Positions 7,987 to 17,647 of a stretch of DNA of 64,000 nucleotides are shown piece by piece. Below the pieces are notes generated by a model. It saw only the letters and a list, made by a program, of their open reading frames with translations. It did not search any database and had not been told where the DNA came from. Positions within the stretch are counted from its first letter, which is position 1. Every line of letters starts with the position of its first letter. Location: assembly GCF_024169315.1 (NCBI RefSeq), contig NZ_JALJWR010000001.1:4204501-4268500 (forward strand), in the 5' to 3' direction. The position numbers were made by a program, and so were the translations under genes. This DNA is from Pseudomonas migulae. GTDB lineage: Bacteria; Pseudomonadota; Gammaproteobacteria; Pseudomonadales; Pseudomonadaceae.

Positions 7987-8436
7987 ATGAAACACGTCCA
8001 TGCATTCATCCTGCCGCTCGCCGCCGTGGGGCTGTTGATGTTTCCCGTCATGCTGCAGGCGGCCAGCCTGGAGCCGATCGACAGTTCAGGCGTTCAAATT
8101 CAGCGGCAAGAGCAAAACGGGATTGCCTGTCTTTCCGGTGGCGTCGGCGAGGATGAGGCGACGGCTATTCAGGAGGCCACCGGTTACAACCTGCACATGA
8201 CGTTTGCGATTGGGCCTGAAAATAAATACGTCCCCGATGTAGACGTGGCCATTCAAAAAGCCCAAGGACAAACCGTGCTCACCCTGAGTGAGGCTGGCCC
8301 GCTGGTGTACGTCCAATTGCCGCCTGGCAAGTACACCGTTGTCGCAACGCGCAATGGCGAGGAGCGACGTGACACGGCTGATGTGGGAAGCGGTGCGGCC
8401 CGCAATCTGGTCTTTCATTGGAACAGCGCTGAATAG
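7987..8436 (+). CDS. Periplasmic hypothetical protein with carboxypeptidase-regulatory-like fold
   Basis: This 149-residue protein has a clear signal peptide (about 1-25, ending MLQAAS). The mature part is predicted all-beta: GIACLSGGVGEDEATAIQEATG resembles the DUF4426-like or TonB-dependent 'sequence-given' repeats only loosely. The C-terminus VYVQLPPGKYTVVATRNGEE looks like the last strands of a carboxypeptidase-regulatory-like beta sandwich. The ATG at 7987 has GGGAG upstream and is chosen over a GTG at 7978. It probably acts in the periplasm; its role is unknown. Confidence 0.72.
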   Translation: MKHVHAFILPLAAVGLLMFPVMLQAASLEPIDSSGVQIQRQEQNGIACLSGGVGEDEATAIQEATGYNLHMTFAIGPENKYVPDVDVAIQKAQGQTVLTLSEAGPLVYVQLPPGKYTVVATRNGEERRDTADVGSGAARNLVFHWNSAE

Positions 8437-8449
8437 TAGCGGCAGGCAA

Positions 8450-9241
8450 TCATAACCAAGCCAACGACTCAAGGAATGCGACGCGCAAGGGATTGCTTTC
8501 TACGCTCAGCAGCTTGATGGCCAAGGCGCAGCAAACCACGATCAACATGGGTTTGATCAACCGTGGACCGACACGAACAGCGGCTCGTGCACCCAATTGA
8601 GCGCCGATGAAGGCAGCCAAAGCCATGGCGATGGCAATCGGCCAAATAATCACACCTTTGGTAATGAAGACCGACAAGGAACCCAAGTTGCATGAGGCGT
8701 TGGCAAGTTTGGTAAAGCTCATGGCCCGCATCATGCCCAGGCCGCAGAGAAGTACAAACCCGACAATAAAGAAAGAGCCCACACCGGGGCCAAATATGCC
8801 GTCGTAAAAGCCCAAGATCGGCGCGACGGTAAACGAAAAAAGCAGAATGCCGATTCTCTTGCGTCGATCCTCATTGGCCAGCTTGGGAGAGAAAGCAAAG
8901 TACATCGCCACCAGAATCAGCATGACCGGCACGCAAACTTCCAGATAACGCTTATCAATAGAGCTGACCAGCAAGGCGCCACTGGCCCCGCCAATAAATC
9001 CGCAGATCACCAGGAAGCGACCTTCGCGCCACTCGATCATTCCTTTGCGAGCAAAGGTCACAGTGGCCGAAATGGTTGCTGAAGCGGCCTGGAACTTGTT
9101 CGTTGCAATGGCACTGATCGGATCTACACCGGCCAGGAACAATGCAGGCAAGGTAATCAGGCCCCCACCCCCGGCAATCGCATCAAAAAAACCGGCGAAA
9201 AAAGCAACAAGCGCCAACATGCCTATTAAATCCCAAGACAT
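8450..9241 (-). CDS. TSUP family transporter (TauE/SafE type)
   Basis: This 263-residue integral membrane protein has about eight TM segments. The two TauE/SafE repeats are visible: AGFFDAIAGGGGLITLPALF near the N-terminus and ILGFYDGIFGPGVGSFFIVG in the second half. The family exports or imports sulfite, sulfoacetate or other organosulfur anions. It lies 71 nt downstream of a TauD-like oxygenase gene on the same strand. The pairing suggests sulfonate or sulfite handling, for example export of sulfite released by the oxygenase, but that is inference. The length is normal for the family. Confidence 0.88.
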   Translation of the reverse strand: MSWDLIGMLALVAFFAGFFDAIAGGGGLITLPALFLAGVDPISAIATNKFQAASATISATVTFARKGMIEWREGRFLVICGFIGGASGALLVSSIDKRYLEVCVPVMLILVAMYFAFSPKLANEDRRKRIGILLFSFTVAPILGFYDGIFGPGVGSFFIVGFVLLCGLGMMRAMSFTKLANASCNLGSLSVFITKGVIIWPIAIAMALAAFIGAQLGARAAVRVGPRLIKPMLIVVCCALAIKLLSVESNPLRVAFLESLAWL

Positions 9242-9312
9242 TGCATTCCCTCTTTCTCGTTATTGGCCAGTGATTACATGACTGGTCGTTGATCAGCTTG
9301 AACGCTTGAAAA

Positions 9313-10392
9313 TCAGCCCTGCAGCAGTAACGGGTCCTCTGAAATAACGACAGGGGATGAAAATTTTGAAAGCCCGAATATTCGAACCAGGACCCGTCTG
9401 TTGTCTTTGATGACATCGCGACAGTGCAGGGCCCGGACGTTATTGATGACCATGGCCGATGCTTGCGTCAGCGTGTACTCGACTGGCGTTGCCTCGCTTA
9501 CCCCCTGGCAAAGAGCGGCGTAGGCCGTTTTGACAAAAGTCGAGGCGTTGTCATTGACCGAAAAGCGATAGGAGTTGAAGCGCGCTGCGAACCCGACCTT
9601 GTCGTCAAACTCCAGAATCGAAACGTTGCGGCCATCTCCCCCTTTGCCACTGACAAAAGAATCGCTACGAGTGAACTGGAAGTTGCCCGTGGTCAGGGCG
9701 AGGCAGTGGATGACGCCGATTTTTTCCAGTACGGGAGGCAACGGAATGACCCGTGTAGATTCCAGGCTCGGGTTCCACAGTGCGGAAAGTATGAGCGACG
9801 AGGGAGAGGGCGAGTGCCCGTCTTTCGCGTTCACCGCGCACCAGTAAGGCGCTTCGGTATGCGGGCCGAGCGCGAGGCCGGAATGAGAGCTCAGTTCTTT
9901 GATGTCCGGCTCGGCATTGATTTTGACGAGCCCGCCACCCTTGAAGTTGGCCACCAATCGAACCAGCTTTCCTTCGTTGTCCATGTCATAGGCAAAGGAA
10001 GTGTTATCCACCAGTTTCAGCAGGATCTGATTACGGGCCGCCAGGCAAAGGATGTCGTAGCGATTTTCCAGGGATGTCAGGTGGGGTAGTTCATCTGGAG
10101 GGCTGCCATCGGTGATTTTTTGCAGCCCTTCAAAGATCAACACGCAGACAAGCCCATTGGAGTAGGCCGCCAGCAGTTCGCATTGGTCTTTCGAAAACGA
10201 GCGCTTTAGTTCTGTGGCTGCCAGAGAGGCTTTGGACCTGGCGCCTGGTGCCTGCGGCCCGCCAATGGCGGCCAGTTCTTCGGCGAGCGTCTGAAGCCGT
10301 GCTGACTGCCGAGTATCAAAGCTGAAAATTCTGATGTCCTGCCCAGTAAACAGCTCAACGTTTTCGACATCCCGTTTGATGGCGTCAGTCAT
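9313..10392 (-). CDS. TauD/TfdA-like Fe(II)/2-oxoglutarate oxygenase
   Basis: This 359-residue protein matches the clavaminate synthase/TauD fold in its motif layout. LGPHTEAPYW supplies the H-x-E metal ligands, and VINNVRALHCRDV, followed by NRRVLVRIFG, supplies the distal His and the 2-oxoglutarate-binding Arg. The H-x-E (not H-x-D) variant and the long N-terminal helical region resemble the asparagine-oxygenase/clavaminate-synthase branch more than taurine dioxygenase. Two genes on the same strand, this one and the TSUP transporter, look like an operon. The substrate is unknown: an amino acid or a sulfonate are the two reasonable guesses. Confidence 0.75.
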   Translation of the reverse strand: MTDAIKRDVENVELFTGQDIRIFSFDTRQSARLQTLAEELAAIGGPQAPGARSKASLAATELKRSFSKDQCELLAAYSNGLVCVLIFEGLQKITDGSPPDELPHLTSLENRYDILCLAARNQILLKLVDNTSFAYDMDNEGKLVRLVANFKGGGLVKINAEPDIKELSSHSGLALGPHTEAPYWCAVNAKDGHSPSPSSLILSALWNPSLESTRVIPLPPVLEKIGVIHCLALTTGNFQFTRSDSFVSGKGGDGRNVSILEFDDKVGFAARFNSYRFSVNDNASTFVKTAYAALCQGVSEATPVEYTLTQASAMVINNVRALHCRDVIKDNRRVLVRIFGLSKFSSPVVISEDPLLLQG

Positions 10393-10722
10393 TGTCTACA
10401 TCCCTGTTGTGTATCTGCTCCCGGTGATGCGGCAGCTCCTCCCACGATTCTGCCCAATCCGATGATGAGCGTATGTCATCCACTTCCGTTAAAGCATACG
10501 GAGCGTTCCGACAAACCCGAGAGACTGAGAGAAGGGCCGATCCCCCATGCGTGATGTCATTCGGGACGCCGCTTCGGAAAGCGTTGCAGGTGCGTGCTGG
10601 CGTGGCGCCAAGAGGAGGGAATTGATGCTTCGTCTGGTGCTTTGAGAGTGAATGGAACAGTGCTTCATCAAATCCCGGACATAAAAAAACCCTGAATCTT
10701 TCGATTCAGGGTTTTCGGTATT
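10393..10722. other. Intergenic region between the oxygenase gene and tRNA-Phe
   Basis: The tRNA terminator (10684-10715) lies at the right end. The rest shows no gene. The 92-codon frame over 10489-10767 runs through the terminator and tRNA and is an artefact. Confidence 0.6.
10684..10715 (-). terminator. Terminator of tRNA-Phe
   Basis: On the - strand CCCTGAATC-GAAA-GATTCAGGG forms a 9-bp stem with a GNRA tetraloop and is followed by seven T. It begins 8 nt after the tRNA 3' end. Confidence 0.92.
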
Positions 10723-10798
10723 TGGTGCCCAGAGACGGAATCGAACCGCCGACACGGGGATTTTCAATCCCCTGCTCTACCGACTGAGCTATCTGGGC
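10723..10798 (-). tRNA. tRNA-Phe (GAA)
   Basis: This is a 76-nt cloverleaf with encoded CCA. The acceptor stem GCCCAGA pairs with TCTGGGC, the D-arm is AGCTCAGTCGGTAGAGC, the anticodon loop TTGAAAA carries GAA on stem GGGGA/TCCCC, and the T-loop is GTTCGATTC. Promoter and terminator elements of its own flank it, so it is a single-gene unit downstream of yggX. Confidence 0.98.
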
Positions 10799-10808
10799 AA
10801 CGGGGCGC

Positions 10809-10837
10809 ATTAAACTGGTTTTTCAGGGGGTCGTCAA
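10809..10837 (-). promoter_or_regulatory. Sigma-70 promoter of tRNA-Phe
   Basis: On the - strand TTGACG (10837-10832), a 17-bp spacer and TTTAAT (10814-10809) form a near-consensus promoter. The GC-rich discriminator GCGCCCC follows, as in stringently controlled stable-RNA promoters. Transcription would start a few bases before the mature tRNA. Confidence 0.85.
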
Positions 10838-10901
10838 GAAAGTTTTCAAAAAAATTTTAATTATTACCGTCGCTTACGATCCGACCCTCGAAAAAACGCA
10901 A

Positions 10902-11174
10902 TTATTCAGCCGGCGGAACGTAACCGTCAGCCTTGGCGTATTCCTCGCCGGAGAAGTACTTGTCCATCTCGCCCTGAAGGTATTTGCGGTCTTCGGCGTT
11001 CATCATGTTCAGGCGTTTTTCGTTGATCAGCAGGGTCTGGTGTTTCTGCCAGTCGGCCCAGGCCTTGGCCGAGACGTGGTCAAAAATGTCCTGGCCTTTT
11101 GCGCCCGGGAATGGAGCGCGCTCCAGGGCGGGCAGTTCTTCTTTATACTTGCGGCACATGATGGTGCGGGTCAT
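10902..11174 (-). CDS. yggX: YggX-family Fe(2+)-trafficking / oxidative damage protection protein
   Basis: This 90-residue protein has the full YggX signature: [20 protein letters not shown] with the single conserved Cys7, [33 protein letters not shown] and the tail [16 protein letters not shown]. The family protects iron-sulfur proteins from oxidative damage and is cytoplasmic. Its ATG overlaps the mutY stop by 4 nt (ATGA), so the two are translationally coupled. Coupling with a [4Fe-4S] DNA glycosylase is a conserved pairing in gammaproteobacteria. Confidence 0.96.
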   Translation of the reverse strand: MTRTIMCRKYKEELPALERAPFPGAKGQDIFDHVSAKAWADWQKHQTLLINEKRLNMMNAEDRKYLQGEMDKYFSGEEYAKADGYVPPAE

Positions 11175-12238
11175 GACGACTCTCCTGCGTTCAATACGGC
11201 GGCCGCGCGTTCGAGCAAGGTTTTGACCGGGGCGGCAAGGCCCAGGCGCGGCGGGGTGGCGAGGTTATACCAGAGCCAGTCGGCCTCGGCCACGTGATGG
11301 CCGGCCTCCTGGACCTGAACCAGCCAGGGTTCGATGGATAACTGAAAATGGCTGAACGTGTGCACCAGGCTCGGCAGCGCCTGTTGGCTGCCCAGTTCCA
11401 GTGAGTGCTGCGAGGCCAGATGGCGAAGGTCGTCGAGGTCGTCGAGTTCCGGCAGGCTCCAGAGGCCGCCCCACAAGCCCGTGGAAGGGCGCCGGTAAAG
11501 CAGAATCGCGCCGTCGCCGTTGGCGAGCATCGGCATCAGCGTGCGCTTCTGTGGCACGGTTTTGCGCGGCTTGGGGATCGGGTAGCGGGTTTCCAGGCCA
11601 AGCATGTGCGCCTCGCAACCCTTTTCCAGCGGGCAGAGCAGGCAGCTCGGTTTGCTGCGGGTGCAAAGCGTGGCGCCCAGATCCATCATCGCCTGGGTGT
11701 AGGCGTTGACCCGATCATGCGGCGTAAAGCGCTCAGCGTTCGCCCACAGCTGTTTGGCGACCTTCGGTTCGCCGGGATAACCCTCCTGCGCCGTAAACCG
11801 CGCCAGGACGCGTTTGACGTTGCCATCGAGGATCGGCGCCCGCAGGCCCATGCTCAGGCTGGCGATGGCGCCCGCCGTGGACAGGCCTATGCCCGGCAAC
11901 TCAACCAGCTTTTCAACATCGCGCGGAAATTCGCCGCCGTACTCGGCGACGACGATCTTCGCGGTCTTCTGCAAATTGCGCGCGCGGGTGTAGTAACCGA
12001 GGCCGGTCCACAGGTGCAGCACTTCATCTTCCGGCGCAGCGGCCAGCGCTTCGACCGTCGGCAGCGAGGCCATGAAGCGGTCGAAGTAATTCAGCACGGT
12101 GCTGACCTGGGTCTGCTGCAACATGATTTCCGAGACCCACACCCGATACGGTGTGATGCCTTGTTGCCAGGGCAAATCGTGGCGGCCGTGGCGGTCGTAC
12201 CAATCCAGCACCGCCGATGAAAACTGCTCGGCTCTCAT
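11171..12238 (-). CDS. mutY: A/G-specific adenine DNA glycosylase MutY
   Basis: This 355-residue base-excision enzyme removes adenine mispaired with 8-oxoguanine. The catalytic Glu37 sits in [11 protein letters not shown] and Asp138 in LDGNVKRVL, the same numbers as in E. coli. The HhH motif is [14 protein letters not shown] (about 114-127). The [4Fe-4S] ligands are Cys192, 199, 202 and 208 in a C-x6-C-x2-C-x5-C pattern. A NUDIX-like domain (about 225-350) for 8-oxoG recognition follows, including [11 protein letters not shown]. It is the middle gene of asmA-mutY-yggX, overlapping both neighbours by 4 nt. Confidence 0.98.
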   Translation of the reverse strand: MRAEQFSSAVLDWYDRHGRHDLPWQQGITPYRVWVSEIMLQQTQVSTVLNYFDRFMASLPTVEALAAAPEDEVLHLWTGLGYYTRARNLQKTAKIVVAEYGGEFPRDVEKLVELPGIGLSTAGAIASLSMGLRAPILDGNVKRVLARFTAQEGYPGEPKVAKQLWANAERFTPHDRVNAYTQAMMDLGATLCTRSKPSCLLCPLEKGCEAHMLGLETRYPIPKPRKTVPQKRTLMPMLANGDGAILLYRRPSTGLWGGLWSLPELDDLDDLRHLASQHSLELGSQQALPSLVHTFSHFQLSIEPWLVQVQEAGHHVAEADWLWYNLATPPRLGLAAPVKTLLERAAAVLNAGESS

Positions 12239-14460
12239 CGCTTGAACAGCCCCTTCAGCGCGTTTTTCAGCTCAGGGTTGACCTTGTCGCCCAGCTTCTC
12301 GTCGATCTTTTCGCTGATCTTGTCGCCGGCCAGTTTGGTGGCGACCTGACCCATGCGTTCATTGTCGAGGCGGCAAGCCTTAGCGCCGAGTTCCAGCGGG
12401 CCGCGGCAGCGCAGCGGCCACTCGATGCCGACGAACTTGTCGCCGACCTGGCAGGCCGGATCCGGCATGGCACTCGTATCGCCTTCGACGATGATGCCGA
12501 CGCGGTAATCCATGCCCAGCACCCGCAGGTCGACGTCGCCGTCACCCTTCACTGTCATGCCCGGAATACGAACTTTCAGGTCCGGGTTGTTGGCCACACC
12601 GTTGCGGAAAGTCAGGTTGCCCTTGAGCTCCTGGAACGGTGTGTCTTTGCCGCGCGGCTCGCCGCTCAGGGTTTTGCGGTTGAGCGTGGCGATGCCTTTG
12701 CACAGTTGTTGTTCGAGGTTGGCATTGAGCAGCACGCCGTTGTTGATGACGAAGCTGGCATTGCCGTTGAGGGTTTCGATCAGCGCTTTCTGGCTGTTGC
12801 CATTGCCTGTCAGGTTGCTGTCGAGCGTGGCCAGGCCTTTGACCGGTGGATTCTTGCCCTGGCTTTCGAGGATTTTTTCCACAGGCACTTTGCTGATGCG
12901 AGTCTGCAGATTCAGCGCCGGAGGCTGTTGGCGCACGTCGAGGGTGCCCTTGGATTCGAAGGTGCCGTCGTACAGGTCGCCGCGCAGGTTCTCGAGGGTC
13001 AGCAGGCCTTCCTTGCCATTGGCCTTGAGCGCCGCGTTCTGGATCGGCAGTTTCTCGAGGGTCAACTGGCCAAATGTCAGGTCAGCGTCCACATCGAGTT
13101 TGCTCAGGCGCTCCACCGGTAACAGGCGCTCGCTGCTCCACGCGTCTTTGGTGGGCTTGTCCGGCAGCGGCGTGCTGCCTGCACCGGCCATGGCGTCGGC
13201 TTCGGTGCTGGCCACTTCGGCTTTACGCACTTGTGCCGCGCTGTTGGCTTCGGCGGATTTTGGTGGCAGGTAGCGGTCGACGTTGAAGGTGTCAGCCTTG
13301 AGGACTGCTCGTAACGATTGCTTGGCGAAGTCCTCGACGGCGATGCGGCCGGTGAAGGTGCTGTCGTCGACTTTCAGGTTGATGTTGTCGAACACCACGC
13401 TGGTCGGCGTGCCGGCCACGCGGCTGACCAGTTCGACTTTGCTCAGGCTGCCCTCGGCCATGGCCGGGAGCGTCTGGCCGATGCTGTCGACGAACTTCGC
13501 CAGGTCGAACTGGGCGATCGAAATGCCGCCGTTGATTTGCGGCGTCTTGTCGAGGTCGTTGACCTTCAGCTCTCCCAGTGCGCGCAGTTGGTTGGCGGAG
13601 ATCTTGATGCCGGTCCATTCGGCGACGTTCGCTGCTTTATCCAGCAGCAATTGCCCTTGGGCGGCGAAGGTCACGGTCTTGCCTTGGAGCGGATCGCCGG
13701 CGACTTCACCGGTCAGTTTCAGGTCTTCGAACTTGTAGCGTTGCAAGGCGCGTTCAAAACGCAGCTCGCCATTGAGCTCGGTGCGCACCCGCAGAACCGG
13801 CTGGTTGGTGCCGAGAAACGCGGTGAGTTTGACCGGGATGTTGGTGGAATCGTGGACCGGACCGGTGCTCAGCTGGATGCTTTCAGCGCTGAATTGCTTG
13901 CCGGTTTTCTCGTCGCTGTATTCAACGCGGGCGTTATTGACGGTCAGGCTGTCGATGTCCAGGCGAATCGGCTGCGCCGGTTTTTCCACCTGAACGGTGG
14001 TTTCCGGAGCGGGCTCGCCAGGAGTGACCGCCGGTGCCGTCGGGCTCGCAGCCGTCGGGACCTTGCCGATGTCTTCCCAGTTGCCGTGACCGTCCTTGTC
14101 GCGGTTCAGGCGCAGGTTCAGGCCTTCTACGCGGACATCGCTCATCTGCACTTCACGGCGCAGCAACGGCAGCACGCGCACCGACAGGCCGAGCATCTGC
14201 AGGTCGGCGAACGGTTCGGTGGGCTTGGCCAGGGTCGCGACACTGGCTTCGTGCAATTCCAGGCCCAGCCACGGGAACAGGCTCCAGCCGATGTCGCCAT
14301 TGAGCGTCAGCTCGATGTGGGCCTTGTCGCGGGCAATCTGGCGGATCTCGTCTTTGTAATCGTTGGGATCGAAGAGGTGGGTCAGGGCAAAGCCCAGCGC
14401 CACAATGATCAGCAACAGCCCGAGAAGTACCAGACCCAGGATTTTGCCGAACGCTTTCAT
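12235..14460 (-). CDS. asmA: AsmA family outer-membrane homeostasis protein
   Basis: This 741-residue protein has one N-terminal TM segment (about 6-28, [19 protein letters not shown]) and a large periplasmic part. [38 protein letters not shown] is the AsmA N-domain hallmark (quoted here in pieces of one motif region, residues 30-66). The AsmA_2 C-terminal domain (about 540-700) includes [13 protein letters not shown] and AALNRKTL-like sequence. AsmA-like proteins are thought to bridge the periplasm and help phospholipid transport to the outer membrane. The ATG at 14460, with AAGGA upstream, is chosen over a frame open to 14517. It is the first gene of the operon with mutY and yggX. Confidence 0.9.
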   Translation of the reverse strand: MKAFGKILGLVLLGLLLIIVALGFALTHLFDPNDYKDEIRQIARDKAHIELTLNGDIGWSLFPWLGLELHEASVATLAKPTEPFADLQMLGLSVRVLPLLRREVQMSDVRVEGLNLRLNRDKDGHGNWEDIGKVPTAASPTAPAVTPGEPAPETTVQVEKPAQPIRLDIDSLTVNNARVEYSDEKTGKQFSAESIQLSTGPVHDSTNIPVKLTAFLGTNQPVLRVRTELNGELRFERALQRYKFEDLKLTGEVAGDPLQGKTVTFAAQGQLLLDKAANVAEWTGIKISANQLRALGELKVNDLDKTPQINGGISIAQFDLAKFVDSIGQTLPAMAEGSLSKVELVSRVAGTPTSVVFDNINLKVDDSTFTGRIAVEDFAKQSLRAVLKADTFNVDRYLPPKSAEANSAAQVRKAEVASTEADAMAGAGSTPLPDKPTKDAWSSERLLPVERLSKLDVDADLTFGQLTLEKLPIQNAALKANGKEGLLTLENLRGDLYDGTFESKGTLDVRQQPPALNLQTRISKVPVEKILESQGKNPPVKGLATLDSNLTGNGNSQKALIETLNGNASFVINNGVLLNANLEQQLCKGIATLNRKTLSGEPRGKDTPFQELKGNLTFRNGVANNPDLKVRIPGMTVKGDGDVDLRVLGMDYRVGIIVEGDTSAMPDPACQVGDKFVGIEWPLRCRGPLELGAKACRLDNERMGQVATKLAGDKISEKIDEKLGDKVNPELKNALKGLFKR

Positions 14461-14537
14461 GGGCGAGTCCTTGTAGTTAGTCGAATTCGAATTTAGCCGG
14501 GGAGTATAGCGCTCCAAAGCGGACGACCGGTCAGCGA

Positions 14538-14942
14538 TCAGCCCGGCAGTATGTCCAGCGGCACTTTCAGCTTGGCCGACAGTGCCTGTGCTTCAAGGTG
14601 CCCGTCAGGCGCCAGCAGGCGTAATGTCGCGCCCGATTGCGACGCCATTTCCCGTGCTTCGTTCACCAGCCGTTCAGCAACCCCGCGACGGCGGGTGATT
14701 TTTCGCACGCATAGTTGGGACAGATGCCAGACGCCCTGGTGCCTTTGCAGGCGTGCGGCGCCCAGCAGGCGGTCGTTGAAGCGCCCGCCGATCAGCGAGC
14801 CTTCGCCCAGGCAGCCTTCGATCAACTGCACATCACCGGCAAACGGGGCGAATAACCAGTCCGGCGCGTCGCGGTAGATCTTCTGCAGATCCTGCTGATC
14901 CTGGTAGGTGGCTTCGTTCAGCAGCTCGACGATGATAGGCAT
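14538..14942 (-). CDS. PanZ/PanM-like acetyl-CoA-sensing GNAT protein
   Basis: This 134-residue protein has a GNAT fold with the acetyl-CoA loop VRKITRRRGVAERLV. The opening blocks DLQKIYRDAPDWLFAPF and GSLIGGRFNDRLLGAARL match Pseudomonas proteins annotated as PanZ family. In E. coli PanZ binds acetyl-CoA and triggers maturation of, or inhibits, aspartate decarboxylase PanD. Whether this protein does so is inference. The ATG at 14942 has GAAGGA upstream; the 13-codon extension to 14981 is not needed. Confidence 0.75.
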   Translation of the reverse strand: MPIIVELLNEATYQDQQDLQKIYRDAPDWLFAPFAGDVQLIEGCLGEGSLIGGRFNDRLLGAARLQRHQGVWHLSQLCVRKITRRRGVAERLVNEAREMASQSGATLRLLAPDGHLEAQALSAKLKVPLDILPG

Positions 14943-15162
14943 GGCGGTTCCTTCAGTGGTACGAGAACAGACGACTTGCAAAAAGGTGATATCAGTTTGG
15001 TTTTTCTGTCACGTGCAAATGGTAACCTCTGCCGGTTCGTCCGTCCTTCTGCGACGTGATGTCGCACCAAAATGGAGCTTCACCTTAAAAACAGTCATGC
15101 GTGCGCATAAGGCTGGGGGTGGAGAGCGCTGGCGAACCATACTAATAATTGGGGGATACACA

Positions 15163-16827
15163 ATGACCACGAGCATCACGGCGGACGGCCTCAACGCCGA
15201 CCAGCCCTCGTTCCTGTCCAAGGAGCGCATCATCGCCAAGCCCGGTTTCAACCGCTGGCTGGTACCACCGGCCGCGTTGGCCATCCACCTCTGCATCGGC
15301 ATGGCCTACGGCTTCTCGGTGTTCTGGCTGCCGCTGTCCAAAGCCCTGGGCGTGACCAAGGCCGTGGCCTGCGCGCCGGACATGAGCTTCATCTCGCAAG
15401 TTTTCTCTTCGCAATGCGACTGGCCGATCTCGATGCTCGGCTGGATCTACACCCTGTTCTTCATCTTCCTCGGCTGTTCCGCAGCGATCTGGGGTGGCTG
15501 GCTGGAACACGCCGGGCCGCGCAAGGCTGGCGTTGTGTCGGCTCTGTGCTGGTGCGGTGGCCTGCTGATTTCGGCGCTGGGGGTGTACACGCACCAGATC
15601 TGGCTGATGTGGATCGGCTCCGGGGTCATTGGCGGTATCGGCCTGGGCCTGGGTTACATCTCGCCGGTTTCGACACTGATCAAGTGGTTCCCGGACAAGC
15701 GCGGCATGGCGACCGGCATGGCGATCATGGGTTTCGGTGGTGGCGCGATGGTTGGTGCTCCGCTGGCCGCAGCATTGATGGGCCACTTCGCCTCGGCAGA
15801 CAGCGTGGGCGTGTGGCAGAGCTTCCTGGTGATGGCCGCGATCTACTTCGTGTTCATGATCGGTGGCGCACTGTCCTACCGCGTTCCGCCAACCGGCTGG
15901 AAGCCTGAAGGCTGGACTGCTCCGGCGAAAAAAGCTTCGAACGCGATGATCACTCATCGTCACGTGCACGTGAATGTGGCGTGGAAGACTCCACAATTCC
16001 GTCTGGTGTGGCTGGTGCTGTGCCTGAACGTTTCTGCCGGTATCGGCATCCTCGGCATGGCTTCGCCACTGTTGCAGGAAGTGTTCGCGGGTAAATTGCT
16101 GGGCACTGACCAGACGTTTGGTCAGCTGGACGCGGGCCAACTGGCCTCGATTGCTGCGATTGCTGCCGGTTTCACCGGTTTGCTGAGCCTGTTCAACATT
16201 GGTGGCCGGTTCTTCTGGGCATCTTTCTCGGACTACCTGGGCCGCAAAAACACTTACTTTGTGTTCTTCGCTCTCGGTTTCGCGCTGTACGCGTTGATCC
16301 CGAACCTCGGTCACCTGGGCAACGTTGCACTGTTCGTGGGGGCGTTCTGCGTCATCCTGTCGATGTACGGCGGCGGTTTTGCGACCGTGCCGGCTTACCT
16401 GGCAGACCTGTTCGGTACGCAAATGGTCGGCGCGATCCACGGTCGTCTGCTGACGGCATGGGCGGCGGCAGGCGTGCTGGGTCCGGTGTTGGTGAACTAC
16501 CTGCGTGAATATCAGCTGAGCATCGGCGTTGAACGCGCCGCAGCCTATGACATCACCTTGTACATCCTCGCGGGCCTGCTGGTGCTGGGTTTCATCTGCA
16601 ACCTGCTGGTACGTCCGGTGGCCGACAAGTACTTCATGACCGACGCTGAACTGGCCGCCGAACAGGCGCTGGGCCATGACAAGGGCGCCGATGCCAGCAC
16701 TTCGCTGGAGTGGAAAGCGGCACCTGGCACACGTCCGCTGGCGATAGCTGCGTGGCTGGTGGTGGGGATTCCGTTGGCGTGGGGTGTCTGGGTGACCCTG
16801 CAGAAGACGGCGGTTCTGTTCCACTAA
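15163..16827 (+). CDS. OFA-type major facilitator superfamily transporter
   Basis: This 554-residue protein has 12 predicted TM segments and soluble ends. The oxalate/formate antiporter-like signature is visible: IHLCIGMAYGFSVFWLPLS in TM1 and GWIYTLFFIFLGCSAAIWG in TM2. The MFS loop PRKAGVVSALC and SGVIGGIGLGLGYISPV follow in TM4-5, then WFPDKRGMATGMAIMGFGGG. A central cytoplasmic loop (about 245-285) separates the halves. The family carries organic acid anions. The substrate is not clear from sequence. The ATG at 15163 has GGGGGA upstream. A REPIN lies directly downstream. Confidence 0.85.
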   Translation: MTTSITADGLNADQPSFLSKERIIAKPGFNRWLVPPAALAIHLCIGMAYGFSVFWLPLSKALGVTKAVACAPDMSFISQVFSSQCDWPISMLGWIYTLFFIFLGCSAAIWGGWLEHAGPRKAGVVSALCWCGGLLISALGVYTHQIWLMWIGSGVIGGIGLGLGYISPVSTLIKWFPDKRGMATGMAIMGFGGGAMVGAPLAAALMGHFASADSVGVWQSFLVMAAIYFVFMIGGALSYRVPPTGWKPEGWTAPAKKASNAMITHRHVHVNVAWKTPQFRLVWLVLCLNVSAGIGILGMASPLLQEVFAGKLLGTDQTFGQLDAGQLASIAAIAAGFTGLLSLFNIGGRFFWASFSDYLGRKNTYFVFFALGFALYALIPNLGHLGNVALFVGAFCVILSMYGGGFATVPAYLADLFGTQMVGAIHGRLLTAWAAAGVLGPVLVNYLREYQLSIGVERAAAYDITLYILAGLLVLGFICNLLVRPVADKYFMTDAELAAEQALGHDKGADASTSLEWKAAPGTRPLAIAAWLVVGIPLAWGVWVTLQKTAVLFH

Positions 16828-16841
16828 TTCCGCGTACCTCC

Positions 16842-16923
16842 TGTAGGAGCGAAGCTTGCTCGCGAAGAACGATAACACGGTGTGTCAGGCACACCGTCTT
16901 CGCGGGCAAGCCTCGCTCCTACA
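16842..16923. repeat. REPIN (TAGGAGCG type, inward)
   Basis: Two inverted REP units, TGTAGGAGCGAAGCTTGCTC and its near complement ending GCTCCTACA, flank a 35-bp spacer with its own inverted repeat ACGGTGTG/CACACCGT. Confidence 0.9.
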
Positions 16924-17009
16924 TGTCATTACAGGTATATCCTCGACGCCGCTGGGTCCTGTCCGTCAGCGATATCACCTCTCGTGTTTCTGTTTCCCGC
17001 CCGCGCCCC

Positions 17010-17015
17010 TATAAT
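17010..17015 (+). promoter_or_regulatory. -10 element of the hisBHAF operon
   Basis: TATAAT lies 39 nt before the hisB ATG. The -35 region is weak (TTTCTG at 17-bp spacing). No his leader peptide or attenuator is seen. Confidence 0.6.
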
Positions 17016-17053
17016 GGCTGCCTTTTTCGCCCAATGATTTTGCGGAGCTGGTG

Positions 17054-17647
17054 ATGGCCGAACGTAAGGCGTCAGTCGAGCGCGACACTCTGGAAACCCA
17101 GATCAAAGCCTCGATCAACCTGGATGGCACCGGAAAGGCCCGATTTGATATCGGTGTTCCTTTTCTTGAGCACATGCTGGACCAGATCGCCCGTCACGGG
17201 CTGATCGACCTGGATATTGTCAGCAAGGGCGACCTGCATATCGACGACCACCACACGGTGGAAGACGTCGGTATCACTTTGGGTCAGGCCTTCGCCAAAG
17301 CCATCGGCGACAAAAAAGGCATTCGTCGCTACGGCCACGCCTACGTGCCGCTCGATGAAGCGCTGTCGCGCGTTGTGATCGACTTCTCCGGCCGCCCTGG
17401 CCTGCAGATGCATGTTCCCTACACCCGCGCCACCGTCGGCGGTTTTGACGTTGACCTGTTCCAGGAATTCTTCCAGGGCTTCGTCAACCATGCCCTCGTC
17501 AGTCTGCACATCGACAACCTGCGTGGCACCAACACCCACCACCAGATCGAAACCGTGTTCAAGGCATTCGGCCGCGCCCTGCGCATGGCCGTAGAGCTCG
17601 ACGACCGCATGGCCGGTCAGATGCCGTCGACCAAAGGCGTTCTGTAA
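17054..17647 (+). CDS. hisB: Imidazoleglycerol-phosphate dehydratase
   Basis: This 197-residue, monofunctional IGP dehydratase catalyses the sixth step of histidine biosynthesis. The Mn2+-binding motifs are [12 protein letters not shown] and [11 protein letters not shown] in the first half, and [17 protein letters not shown] in the second. The ATG at 17054, with GGAG 7 nt upstream, gives the usual 197 residues; a GTG immediately before it would add one residue. It is the first gene of the his cluster, and its stop shares one base with the hisH start (TAATG). Confidence 0.98.
   Translation: MAERKASVERDTLETQIKASINLDGTGKARFDIGVPFLEHMLDQIARHGLIDLDIVSKGDLHIDDHHTVEDVGITLGQAFAKAIGDKKGIRRYGHAYVPLDEALSRVVIDFSGRPGLQMHVPYTRATVGGFDVDLFQEFFQGFVNHALVSLHIDNLRGTNTHHQIETVFKAFGRALRMAVELDDRMAGQMPSTKGVL

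Noticed and set aside
7807..8001. 64-codon - strand frame upstream of the periplasmic protein gene
   Set aside because: It overlaps the start region of a better-supported gene and shows no domain or translation signal.
10489..10767. 92-codon - strand reading frame across the tRNA-Phe region
   Set aside because: It reads through the tRNA 3' half and its terminator, and the first part is the translated tRNA. It is a common false gene call next to this tRNA.
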